From NCBI RefSeq assembly GCF_000276665.1, contig NW_004955435.1:1436335-1500334 (forward strand): a stretch of 64,000 nt of DNA. The letters run 5' to 3'. This DNA is from Chinchilla lanigera. Its lineage: Eukaryota; Chordata; Mammalia; Rodentia; Chinchillidae. The notes under the pieces were generated by a model. The model was not told the origin of the DNA, did no database searches, and worked only from the letters and a program-made list of their open reading frames with translations. This document shows, in pieces, positions 45,930 through 56,689 of this stretch; the first letter of the stretch is position 1; the number at the start of each line of letters is the position of its first letter. The translations under genes were made by a program, and so were the position numbers.

Positions 45930-48900
45930 ATACAAGAGTTTATGAAGCACAGTGAAAACAGTCCTAAAAAGGAAGTTTACAGCTGCGAACACCCACATCA
46001 CAAAAGCAAAACAAGCAAAAAAAAAAAAACTAATCTAACAGTGCACCTCAAGGAACTAGAAAAACAAAACAATACAAACCCAAATCTAATACAAGGAAAT
46101 AATTATAAAGATCAAGCAAAAATCAATGAAATTGAGACCAAAAAGAGAATCAGTGAATTGAAGAGTTGGTTTTTTGAAATAAAAATTGACAAACTCTCAG
46201 TGAATCTGACTGAAAAAGGAGAAAAAAGTCACAAATCAATGTAATTGGAAATTAAAAATATGAAATCATAATGAACACTGCTGAAATGAAAGGATTAATA
46301 ACAACTGTTTCAGAAATCTGTGTAGTTGCTACTAGATGAAGTGGATAGACTTATATATAGATATATATAGATAGATAGATATAGATATATGAATTATCCA
46401 AACTGAATTTTTAAAAACTACTGAATAATCCAATAATAGTCAATGAAATTCAAGCAATAATAAAAAACCTACCAACTAATAAAAACCCAGGTCTAGATGA
46501 ATTCACTGCTGAATCATAGAAAAAAATTCAGGGAAAATCTAACACCAGTATCCTCAAGAACTTTAATGATGTTGAAAGGGAAGAGTACTCCTAAAGTCAC
46601 TCCTGGAAGTTAGCTTTCCCCTAATTCAGAAACCAGACAAGTATTCAACCAAAAAACAGAACTATGGACCAAACTCTTTAATGAATACATAAAAATTGTC
46701 ATTAGGATCCTAGCAAACAGAATGCAACAAATCATCAAAAAGATCATATGTCATGACCAAGTAAGCTTCATCCCAGGGATGCAAGGATGGTTCAAAATAC
46801 ACTAATCAATAAATGTAGCATATCACATAAATAGAAGCAAGAACAAAAATCACGGTGATCATCTCAAGAGACACAGAAAAAGCCTCTGGCAAACCCAACA
46901 TACTTTCATGACAAAAAAAAATTACATGTACAGAAGGACCTTACCTCAATCTGATAAGACCCATTTACAACAAAACAAAGGCCAACTTTGTATTAAATGA
47001 GGAAACTGACAGTTTTCCCTCTAAAATCAGGAACAAGAAATGGATGTGCACAACTGTCAACACTCCTGCTCATCATATTACTTGAAACACTAACAAGAGT
47101 AATTAAGTGAGAAAAAGAAATAAAAGGGACATGTAGAGGAAAGGAAGAACTTCAATTATCATGATTTGCTGATGACATGTTCCTTTACATGGAAGACCAA
47201 AAAAATCCACCACACACTCTTAGAATTAATAACGAAATTTGAAACTGTAGCAGGATACAAAATCAACACAGAGAAATCAGCTCTGTCTTTTACACTAATA
47301 ATGAACCCACAGAGAAAGAAATTTCAAAATATCAATAGCACACAGAAAATTAAATAATTAGGAGTTAACCTATCTAAAGAAATGAAAGACTTCTACATGA
47401 AAACTGTAGTATTCTGAAAAAAGAAATCAGAGAACATCAGAATATAAAAAGTATCCCTGTTCCTCCATAGGCAGAACCAAGATAGTCAAAATGGCCATAC
47501 TTACTATACAAATTTAATGCAATACTGTAATACCTATCAAAATACCAATAGCATTCTTCACAGAACTGGAGAAAATAATCTTAAGTTCGTATGCAAGTAG
47601 AAGAGACCCAGAAGAGCAAAAGTAAGAGGTATAAAATTCCTAGACTTGAAGTTATATTACAAAGCTACAGCGATAAAAACAGCATGATACTGGCACAGAA
47701 AAACCGACATAAGGATAATGGAACAGAATAGAGGATGCACAAAGCACCCTATGCACGTTCAACTATTTGATATTTTACAAAGGGGTAAAAATTATACTGG
47801 AGGAAAGACAGACTTGTTAATAAACGGTGCTGGAAAAACTGGCTATTCACACGCAGAAGACTGAATCTAGACTTACATGTCTCACTACATTTAAACTTTA
47901 AAAAGTGGATAAAAGAACTGAATGTTAAAACAGAAACAACCGCTGGAAGATAAAATAGGTGGAATTCTTGAAGTTATAGGCATAGGCAAAGACTTTCTGA
48001 ACAGAACCCAGTTGCATAGGAAATAGAACCAAGAAGCAACAAATGGGATCATGACAGAGTCAAGTGCTTCTGCTCATCAAAGGAACAACCCAAAGAATGA
48101 AGAGAAAATCTGTACACTGGGAAAAATTCTTGTCAGCTATACCTCTGACAGAGGACTAATGGTACATGTGGAATGAATAGACACTTCACAGTAGAAGTAT
48201 AAGTAGCCAGTAAGTACATGAAGAAATGCTCAATACCACTGGTCACTACAGAAATGTGAATTAAAACAACACGGAGAGTCCATCTGACCCCAGAAAGAAC
48301 AGCCATGACCAAGTAATCAAGCAATAGCAAGTGCTGTCAAGGCTGCAGGGAAAAGGGAAACTTTCCACATTGTCGGCTAGAACGTGAACTGGTGCAACCA
48401 CCATGCAAATCAGCGTGAAGAGTCCTCAAAAAACTAAAAATAAAAATTTCACTTGACTCAACTACTCCCCTTCTAGATATCTCCTGAAAGGGTTAAAGAT
48501 ATCATATTACAGTGATACAAGCACACCCATGTTAACAGCAACACAATTCATAGTCGCTAAATCTTAGAAACAGGGTATATGTTCATCAACAGATCAATAG
48601 ATAAATAAAACACGGCATTTATAAACAGTGGAGTACTACTCTGTGTGGCATTCATAGGAAAATGAATGCAGCTTGAGACCATAATGTTCAGTGAAACAAA
48701 CCAGACACAGTCTTAAATACTGCATTGTTTCTCTTACATAGGAAACCTAAATTATCAATAATGAGCTCCTAATGAGCTCTATAAATAAAAAGCTATATAG
48801 TGGGAAGTAGGGAAATAGATCTTTCTCACATGGGAAGGGATCAGGAAATAAAGGGAGGAGTGTGGAAAAGCAGGGAAAGATAGTGAAAGTGGAATCGGGA

Positions 48901-48985
48901 TACATGTACCTGGTCCACACAATGAATATGAACATTGTGTTGTAAACATGTACTAATAGGAAACTTAAAATGTAGAAGACTAGAA
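45930..48985 (+). mobile_element. L1 retrotransposon, about 3 kb of decayed ORF2 and 3'UTR
   Basis: ORF2-derived sequence begins near 'caaggaactagaaaaacaaa' (46048) and includes 'tcatcccagggatgcaagga' (46768) and a reverse-transcriptase catalytic FADD box at 47165-47176, with a stop codon just upstream. The 3' part continues through 'ggtgctggaaaaactggcta' (47826) and 'cagtggagtactactctgtg' (48627). The 3'UTR is purine-rich (48800-48880) and ends near 'aacatgtactaataggaaac'. Frames never exceed about 100 codons, so it is inactive. Confidence 0.92.
46351..46391. repeat. TATA/TAGA microsatellite inside the L1
   Basis: Alternating ATATAG and ATAG units. It lies within L1 sequence and probably arose after insertion. 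Confidence 0.85.
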
Positions 48986-49244
48986 AAGCTTTTCCATGTA
49001 CATAAGAGGAGTTCCAATGTTAAAAAAGAGACAGAAAACTCTTTCTAGGTAAAAAGACATCTTACCAGGGTCTCTTTGGACTCCTATCTTAAATGGATCC
49101 CAAGAAATGATACCTCCTTTCTTAGGAAATAGCCTACTATGGGAAAAAGCATAGGATTATGGACTCAAAGATTGCTTCGTATGTCAACTTTGATGATAAG
49201 TAAATATGTAATTTTAAGTAGTGTCCTAGTTTCTCTAAATTTCT

Positions 49245-49345
49245 AATGTGTAAAATACAGGTAATGCCTGATTCAAAGAGTCGTGAAAATAAATGACATA
49301 ATCACAATGCCTAACACACAGTGATGCCCGGCAATTGTTAATTTC
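49245..49345 (+). repeat. MIR SINE fragment
   Basis: 'gtgtaaaatacaggtaatgc' then 'aaaataaatgacataatcac' and 'aatgcctaacacacagtgat' is the MIR core-to-3' order. Confidence 0.65.
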
Positions 49346-49969
49346 TTTCCTCAACCACCAGCAGGTGCCCTGGACCCAGCCACAGAACATGTCCTTTCCT
49401 TGCCTGCGATTTCCATACGCATATTTGCAAATTCTCCACACAATTATGGGTCTCAAATGCATTTTTAGCCTGAAATTATATTCCACCTTGGTCTTAGGAT
49501 TCTTAAGGATTGAGAGCCAGTTTTAAAGTATGGACTTCCTTTCTTAAATTACATCACCTTCCCTGCAGAAGGGCACATCCAAGCCCACCATTTTAACAAT
49601 AAAATAGTCACGAATAAGGATATCACCAGGAGGAATAAATTCCAGTGATACCCTTTCCTATGGATCTGTCCCTAAAGCCCAATTCCCTTTCTCCCCTATT
49701 TCCCATTCCAGCTAATTGCCATTCTTCCATGTTATAAATAAATCCTAGTCTGAAGGAAATCTATAATTTCAAGACTCCAATCATTTTATCAAGATTTCAT
49801 CACTCCCTGTAGGCTGTTTTGGTCTGACGCTTGTTTGTTATAAAACCCAAGGCCTCAGAAATGTTGGGAAGCCCTGCACTACGGAGCTGGTCCAGGAGTC
49901 CTGGACAGTAGGAGCTAACACAGAGCTTCAAGTAGCGTTTTGGGATCCAACGAGACCGGGTATAACTTG
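49346..49969. other. Unannotated sequence
   Basis: Nothing recognised. Confidence 0.35.
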
Positions 49970-50338
49970 GCTCTTAATCATTCCCAAGGGCTCACATGTT
50001 GAAGGCTGAATTTCTAGCCCTCAGCAATACTGGAAAATGACGGCTACTTTAGGACACAGGACCTTGTGGCCAGAGGTTAGGTCATGGTGGACATGCCCTG
50101 GAAGAAGACAATGCAACCCCTTCACTTTCTCCATCTCTATTTTCTTCCTGCCTCCTTTGAGACCAGCAGATTTGCTCCATTGCACACTCTCCACCATAAT
50201 GTACCATCTTGCCCCAGGCTTAAAATGAATGGAGCAGAAAAACCATGGACTTAAATCCTTGACGCCATGAACCAAAATAAACCTTTCTCCCTTTTAAAAT
50301 GACTGTTTCAGATATTTGTCTTAAGGAAGGAAAGCTTG
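49970..50338 (+). repeat. MaLR LTR (MST-like), probably solo
   Basis: The LTR order is 'gggctcacatgttgaaggct', 'ccagaggttaggtcatggtg', 'caccataatgtaccatcttg', 'gccatgaaccaaaataaacc' with the AATAAA signal (50276-50281), and a 3' end 'gactgtttcagatatttgtc'. It is related to the minus-strand fragment at 39185. Frames of 63 and 84 codons across it are not genes. Confidence 0.8.
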
Positions 50339-50512
50339 AGACAGGGGCCTCACCCTAGTTGGAAATTCAACCTAAACTCCCCCTTGAAAGGACTCTCGGG
50401 GCAGGTTCAGTGTGTCCTACCATCACTCAAAGAGCCAATTCACAAGATAGCCAGATGCCCCACATGTACAATGGTGTCAGCACCACCGTATCCCTGAAAT
50501 TCAAAACTTAGC

Positions 50513-50605
50513 TTAAGAACATTCACAGAGCCTGTAAGCTAGTGGGCTATAAGCATAGTAAAGGAGCTTGTCTAGCCCACTAGCTTACAGGCTCTGTGAA
50601 CTTAA
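50513..50605. repeat. Near-perfect inverted repeat (hairpin)
   Basis: The left arm 50522-50549 and the right arm 50573-50600 are perfect 28-nt reverse complements around a 23-nt spacer (50550-50572). Pairing extends outward: 50513-50517 pairs with 50601-50605 after a 4-nt bulge (AACA, 50518-50521), and further out with one mismatch to about 50508/50610. A transcript would fold into a long hairpin of about 33-38 bp. No terminal-repeat transposon or target duplication is recognised. Confidence 0.97.
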
Positions 50606-50610
50606 CCTAA

Positions 50611-51639
50611 AATATATTAACCCTTATACCAAGATTGTCTGAAAGTTACACATGGTATAATTCCAGACTGTGGTAGAAACTGTAAAGTTTCAAGATGCCT
50701 TTTTAAATCTCTCTTCTTAATTAAGTCCTTCCGCACAAAAGACTGGTAGGCTCCATTGTTTCCCTGAGCTAATAAAGTATTCCAGGTACTTTTCTTGTGA
50801 AATCAGGACATAGCATGGTGACCCTATACACCATCACAATTTCTCAAGGTGTCTCACCTCCCAATTAACAAAGATACATTTATCGTCATCATAGCAAGAA
50901 ATTTTGACTGTAATTGGATGTATGAGTAATATTGTACAGCTAAAGTGTGGAATTACTGCCCTGTATTATTTACATTTGCCATAACAGCTTCAAGTAAATC
51001 TCTTTATGAAAATGTTAAATTTATTTCTGTTGTAAGAAAATATATTCAGTGGCTAAAAATGTATTCATTAATAGCTTATGTTACCATCATGTCATTATTA
51101 GTTCTAATAATACCTAATTGCAATAATGCATACCTAATTTGGGAGGTTTATTTGTTTTCTAGAGATTTTTTTACATTTCTATTCTGTAATTATTCATGAG
51201 TAGTTATTGTTAATCACAAAATAGAATTATTGTTAAGCTTATACAAACTGCAGTCAGCTTCCTATTGAAAAAGGAATTAACATTTTTCTACTTTTTGTTC
51301 TAATTAGCCTTTTTCTTTATTTTACAGACTTGCTCAAAGCAATGTGGAAGGAAAATGTAGAGGCTGAGAGCTTAAGACATTTTTATAATTACAAATTCAC
51401 TGTAGGGAAGTTTACAGAATCATATAGCTGGGATTTTCCTCCCATATTCTTACTCAGAACCAAATAATCTTCTCCTAAAAGACCCTTGTTTTGTCAAGGG
51501 TTTGCAGCTGGAGACCCAACACCATGCTCCCACATGTTAAGGGGCCAGTGTGACCAGCAACAGGACACAAAGCCTCCTTGCAGCTGACTCCAAGCATCAC
51601 CTCCAGTGTTGGCCCCTCACCACTGGCCCTTATAAACAC
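50611..51639. other. Unannotated AT-rich sequence
   Basis: No gene or named repeat. The 84-codon frame at 50945-51199 is hydrophobic through T-rich composition. Confidence 0.35.
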
Positions 51640-51925
51640 TACACCCATCCACACAAAGCTTCTGTTTCCAACAGTTCTATCCTACCTCCTTACTTCTGGA
51701 TAGGTCCCTCTTTCTTGAATGACCTCCCTTTTTGTCATTTGAAGGACTCATACTCATCAGTTCATGGAACAGTTTCTCCCTGGAATCTTCCTGACACTCT
51801 TATGAAAACCATCTGGTAGTGTTCATGCACTATACACTTACCTCTATATTAATACTTACCATACTGGACCTTCAGTCCTTTCTTGATCACATCTCCCACT
51901 GAATTATGAGCCATCAATGCATTCC

Positions 51926-51928
<3 letters not shown>
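51640..51928 (+). repeat. L2 LINE 3' fragment
   Basis: 'tagtgttcatgcactataca', 'cttacctctatattaatact' and 'tcccactgaattatgagcca' follow the L2 3' order. It is cut on the right by the TG microsatellite. Confidence 0.6.

Positions 51929-51975
<47 letters not shown>
51929..51975. repeat. (GT)n microsatellite
   Basis: About 23 uninterrupted GT units, the longest dinucleotide run in the window together with the TA run at 58952. Confidence 0.97.
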
Positions 51976-51978
<3 letters not shown>

Positions 51979-52187
51979 TGTTTCACTCATGGTCATAGAT
52001 CTAACACTGCCTTCAAGGGTTACCCAGTGAAGAATGTGGGAGCCACTGGATAAAAACTCCCCATCCACACCTTGAACAGATCTGGCAGTCTGTAGGATAC
52101 CTCAGAGGCTCCCCAGGGAACTGAGCACAGTGACAACCAGCTCAGCAATGCACTTCGGCTTTCCTGCCCTGCTTTACCCTTCCTAAT

Positions 52188-52671
52188 CCCTGCTCCTGTA
52201 ATAAAGCACCACAAACTTAGAGACTTTAACACAATACGAACTGGCTCTGTCACTGTTCTGGAAGTTAGAAGCCCAGGTCAGTCTTACTGGGCCAAAGTTA
52301 AGGTGTTCATGGGCTGATTTCTTGGTGAAACATTGGTGAAATCAACTTCCTCGCCTTTTCTAGCTCCTAGAGGCCATTTGCATCCTTGGCTCGTAACTCT
52401 TCCTGCATCATTTCCAGCTCTTGCTTCTGTCGTAACATCCCTTACTTCCCCCGCTGACCTTCTTGACTCCCTTTGCTAAGGACTCTTGTAGTTGCTTGTA
52501 ATGCTAGTCATACAATCAAGCAAACTCTCCCCCTTTAAAAATCTTTAATTTAATCAATCACATTTACAAGGTCCCTTTTGTCATACAAGATAACAGATTC
52601 TGGGAAGCAGGACATGGATATCCTGATGAGAGAATGTGAGAGGGTGGATTATTCATCTGTCCCACCTGGGA
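52188..52671 (-). repeat. MLT1-like LTR
   Basis: On the plus strand 'gtaataaagcaccacaaact', 'ctgttctggaagttagaagc', 'ttggctcgtaactcttcctg', a (T/A)-rich 'aatttaatcaatcacattta' and 'acaagatgaca'-type end follow the complement order of MLT1, an old mammalian MaLR LTR. A 77-codon minus-strand frame overlaps it. Confidence 0.7.
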
Positions 52672-52999
52672 TCACTTCCAAAATTAATTTACCATAAGCA
52701 TGCTCATGTTGCAAGGTTTATATCTGAGAGAAATTCAAGCTAAGACAAAATCCAAAGGAAATGGAGTACTCAAGATGGAAACATGTCTTATTTTGAAAAG
52801 TTACAGCTCAGCAAGGTGCTATTTAGAAAGATCACACCAGGATTATAGGAAAGAGGTCACGGGTAGACTTAGGGGGAACATTTTTAAAAGGCAATTGCTA
52901 ACAAATTCAGAGTTAATTCTCAAATGTTACCCAAAGACATAAATCTGAAGAGGGCTCCTGGGCATCTATGCAAACCAAACTAATTTTACATTTTCACAG

Positions 53000-53262
53000 G
53001 ATCCAGCTGCTGAACCTTTTCAGGAAGGTCTTCCCTGACCTAGTAAACCTCATTCCTACCTACTGGAGCTGTCAGAACTCCCTGTGTGATATTTTCCCTG
53101 CCCACAGGCACATCATCCTGTATGGTGATCTACCTCGGTCCTGTCTTCCCTCAGTTACTGAAACTGGGATGCTACACAACACACCTTCCGTTTACTTTTC
53201 ACCAGTCCTTCACATGGTTCTGACTATAAAGCAGATGCTCCCAAAGTAATTACTGAATAAAA
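53000..53262 (+). repeat. L2 LINE relic
   Basis: 'tcaggaaggtcttccctgac' then 'ctgtcagaactccctgtgtg' and 'tctaccccggtc'-like and 'attactgaataaaac' phrases are the L2 3' order. A 93-codon frame (52968-53249) lies over it and is not a gene. Confidence 0.65.
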
Positions 53263-53699
53263 CAAAGAGCCAATGTAATCTCTAAATGTGACTAAAATGA
53301 AATCACAATCCGTACACGGAACTATGAAGCCAAGCTAGACAAGAGCTTGGAGACTTGCTTCTCAACTGAACAAGTTATTTGGGAAGTGGCTGAAGTAGAT
53401 TCAGCTGTTGTGAGGGGCCACAGGATTCTGCACGTATTATCCAGCTACCCAGACGACGCTGACACCACAAGTCCTCAGAAATACATCCGATGTGTGTTAA
53501 GAAGTACACTGAGGCTTCGCAAGGGCATACCAGTGCTGAAGCTCTGTGCAGAAATATTTTCACTTAACAGATTTGGGATTGGAAGGGTGGAGCTCCGGCC
53601 TCCTTCCTTTTGTTTCTGTTGTCCTGTGTTGCTTTCATAAGATCCCCGGATGATTCTTATGGGTAGCCATGGCCAAGAACCACTGGTCTCTTCCAACTT
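53263..53699. other. Unannotated sequence
   Basis: A 97-codon plus-strand frame (53347-53640) and two opposite-strand frames overlap here, with no recognisable domain. Confidence 0.3.
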
Positions 53700-53812
53700 C
53701 TTATCAAACAGAGGAAGAAACTGAGGTACAGAGAAGAGGGAAGTTCAAGTCCAAGGCCCAACGGCGAGGACCTGGCAGACCGGGGAGTAAAACCCCTTCC
53801 TGACTGCCCTGC
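53700..53812 (-). repeat. MIR SINE fragment
   Basis: 'agaggaagaaactgaggtac' then 'agagaagagggaagttcaag' and 'gagtaaaaccccttcctgac' is complement-order MIR. Confidence 0.7.
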
Positions 53813-55610
53813 ACTTCTTCTTGCCTCACAGTGAACTCAGGAAACACGGGAGGGGGCGTCTACACTGACACACAGGCTCGGGGACCCCAGGGAGCCAGCC
53901 GGCGAAGGATGAGTCAGATGTGAATTCCCTGCTGCTCCCATTTTCATCCCCTTGGGCAGTGTGTAGGAGAGGTATAACTGCGTGAAGAGAGCATTGTCAA
54001 AGGAAATATCCTCGCTGATCTATTTTAGTTAAAACAGCTTTTCTTCCCCCAGGTACTGTGAGATTGCTTGTCTGTCAGGGTGTTGGCCTTGAGCGGGAGC
54101 TGGGCACCCGGAAAGGTATTTTCAGTGGAGGGAGAAAATAGAAATAAAAAGGAGGCCTGAGCCGCAGGGTGCTGGCGGCGGAGGGAGTGAGCGCGGTCTG
54201 CTCAGCGGTGTGTTCTTCGTGGCTGGAGCAGAGCTTCTGCTTTCGCAGCGCCAGTGGAAATTAGCATTTCTCACATCCCGGGATTTGTCTACCGTGATTC
54301 AGAGTATCACACTGAACTCATCCCATTTCCTTAATTGTGTGATGAGTTTATGCGCTTTTAAAAATTCAGGCCAGGCCTTCCTCTGGAAGGAGCAGATGAA
54401 TCTGAATAACAAATTGTGTGTTTTGGAAGGCACAGGTCAGGGCCTGGGCATGGCCCGAATCAGCAGAGGCGAGTGGTGGAGAACAAGGGCCGCAGACTCC
54501 CCCAAGGAGTCAGCGGTGGCAAGGCAGGGAGAGGAAGTCCTAACGAGGAAGACCGGAACTCAGAGAGGAACCAAATCCGAAGGGTAAAATTGCTGGCAAT
54601 CTCCCTGGGGGAGGGTGAGCTTCCCCGAGCTGATTTAAAATTCTTAACCTGAGAAAGAAGGTTGTTCCCCGAGGCGGTAACCTCTGAGTGAGACCGACAC
54701 CTGTAAGGTGCACTCGTGCTTTCAGCAGAGAAACCGCTGCCCCTTAAGAGCCTATCAGTGCAGAAAATAGTTTACTTCGTTAGCTTTATTTAGTGCGTTT
54801 ACTTAGTTAGCTCTCGTTAGCTAGCTTTAGTTAGCTGGGTAGGGAAGAGAGCTAGGAGCAGGGCCTGAGACAGAGTGAGGGACCTGCCAGATCGCTAAAA
54901 ATTAAGACTAGACAGTGGCAAAAATGAATGTCCGGGACTACGGGGTGCGGCTAAGGAGAACTGCAGCCAGTCCTTACCAAGGGCCTGAGCTCCAGGAAGT
55001 CTGAAAGCACTGAACTTCCCTAGGCAGCGCGGACCTCCTTCTAAAGGGAAGCGTAGCCGCTGCCTGCTAAGTTCCTGCATTTCAAGGGAACTTCAGTGCA
55101 GGTTCACCGGTTTCTTCCAAGACCCCACATTCCCCTAAACAGCGTTTATTACAAAACCGGGTTAAAGCTTGAGTCCCAGTGGCTCCTTTGAAATCCACAC
55201 AGCCACCTAAGATGACCACTAAACAACTGAGGAATTCCGGAGCAGTTTTTATCTATAATTAGTTATCCAAGGGCCACATGGGAAACCACCCCCCTTGGGA
55301 CTCCTCCTGGAAGTCCAAGAGCTGTTCTCCTCCTCGTTTCCAATGAAACTCTCCGAACTTCTCCCTTTGGCTCTCAACTTCATTTCTCAGTGTTTTCTGA
55401 ACCGCGAGCCCGGTTCACACATATCAGTAGCATGGCTTTACGATTGTCCTTTCTTATTATTTCAGTCTCTGAGTCACTGTGCCTTATGTTTTTAGGTGAC
55501 CCCCAATGAACTTCACCCAGAATATGCTAAATCCTCTGACCAGCTGAATTCTTGTCCACTGTCTTCCCTTTTTGTATGTGTGATTAATGACTCCACACTG
55601 CGCATGCTCA
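53813..55610. other. CpG-richer unannotated interval
   Basis: 53.82-54.25 and 54.43-54.60 kb contain more CpG than most of the window (for example 'gctggcggcggagggagtga'). This could mark a weak promoter or simply less decayed sequence. A 125-codon plus-strand frame (54210-54587) has no recognisable domain. A cluster of TTAGCT motifs lies at 54779-54836. Confidence 0.35.
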
Positions 55611-55624
55611 GAAATGTGCGCCTT

Positions 55625-55720
55625 GCCAGGGGTGTAGTTCAGCGGCATAAGCACTTACCTGGCAAGGCTGAGGTCATGAGTTTGATTCCCGGTACCAAAA
55701 AAAAAAAAGAAAGAAAGAAA
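55625..55720 (+). mobile_element. ID SINE with target-site duplication
   Basis: The tRNA-derived body is 'gccaggggtgtagttcagcg' through a box-B-like 'gagtttgattcccgg'. It is followed by 12 A and a (GAAA)n tail. The 14-bp flanks GAAATGTGCGCCTT (55611-55624) and GAAACGTGCGCCTT (55721-55734) differ at one base. It is preserved enough to be one of the younger insertions here. Confidence 0.93.
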
Positions 55721-55734
55721 GAAACGTGCGCCTT

Positions 55735-56082
55735 AAACTGAGCATGCTCAGGAAAGTGCTCTCCTCCAGGTGTTTTCATCATAACAGATGGACAGATTCC
55801 CCAGTGAAAACTCTGTGCTTTCTTTGTTTAAGAAGAGCATTGTTTAGCAAGGGGCTCTAGTTTGGCTTTTGCTGCAAGCAATAAATTTCTGTCTCCTCTT
55901 CTCTCTCCTGTTTGTGTTTGTTCGCTTCGCACTAAGCAAGATGCAGACTCCCTGTGTTTGCTTACAGTGGCCACAGGCTTCGGCACGGGGACTCCGCTGA
56001 ATTCGCTGTGCTTTCTGCTCGGTGGTAGATGTCACGGATATGCCACTTCCTGCAGAGCTTCTCTTTACGGGGTCATAGATTC
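55735..56082. other. Unannotated sequence
   Basis: Overlapping 63-88 codon frames on both strands, no recognisable domain. Confidence 0.35.
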
Positions 56083-56203
56083 CAAAATGTTAATGTGTTC
56101 GGGAATCACCTGGAACTTTCCTTTGTGAATCAGATTCCTATTTCCTGGGTCTGGGATGAGCCCCAGTTTTTGTGCTTCTAACCTTCCTCAGGTGGTCTAA
56201 TCC
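56083..56203 (+). mobile_element. MER5-like non-autonomous hAT (Charlie) relic
   Basis: 'aatgtgttcgggaatcacct' then 'gaatcagattcctatttcct', 'gggtctgggatgagccccag' and 'tgtgcttctaaccttcctca' follow the order of the MER5A consensus as I recall it. Non-coding, mobilised in the past by a hAT transposase in trans. Confidence 0.65.
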
Positions 56204-56532
56204 AGGGGGCAAAACACCAGGGCGCTGTTTTGTATCAGCCTTGCAGCCTTCCTCCGTGCTGGAAGGACAGGCCCGTGCCGTGCCAGGGTAGCGGACACGG
56301 CTGACAGGCCGCAAGAAGGCACCTGATAGGTACAAGGCAAGCAGGAAGCCGGAGCCACCAGGCCTGGCTTTGCCCACACCGTGCCCAAAGGGAAGTTTCT
56401 TCTCTGGCCTTGTCACACTTTACCCGGCACCAGGGAACTTAGCAGAGTCAAAGTTCGAAGGAAGAAACACATCTGATTTTATAAGAAACAAGCCAAGTAT
56501 GTGGTGCTGGCCTAGAACTTCGCCCTCTTGGA
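56204..56532. other. Unannotated sequence
   Basis: GC-richer than average. Overlapping 63-92 codon frames on both strands have no domain support. Confidence 0.3.
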
Positions 56533-56689
56533 ACGGAGGTAGGAGAACTCCGAGCGGGAGCCCAGCCTGGGCAACTCAGGGACTTAGCAAGATCCGGTCT
56601 CAAAATAAAAAATCTAAATGAGGCTTGGGGATGGGAGCTCTGTGCCAAGGTCTTAGGATCAGGGCCCAGGAACACAAAAGAACAAAGGC
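56533..56689 (+). mobile_element. B1-dID SINE, 5'-truncated
   Basis: The right part of a B1 ('agcccagcctgggcaactca' then 'gacttagcaagatccggtct') is followed by an A-rich linker and a degraded ID part ('gaggcttggggatgggagct' then 'tcttaggatcagggcccagg'). The order matches the element at 33889. Confidence 0.7.

Noticed and set aside
50522..50600. Intrinsic transcription terminator
   Set aside because: The hairpin is far too long, there is no trailing T-run, and the window is mammalian, where such terminators are not used by RNA polymerase II.
55625..55700. Possible tRNA gene
   Set aside because: It has tRNA-like A and B boxes but also an A-rich tail and target duplications, so it is an ID SINE.
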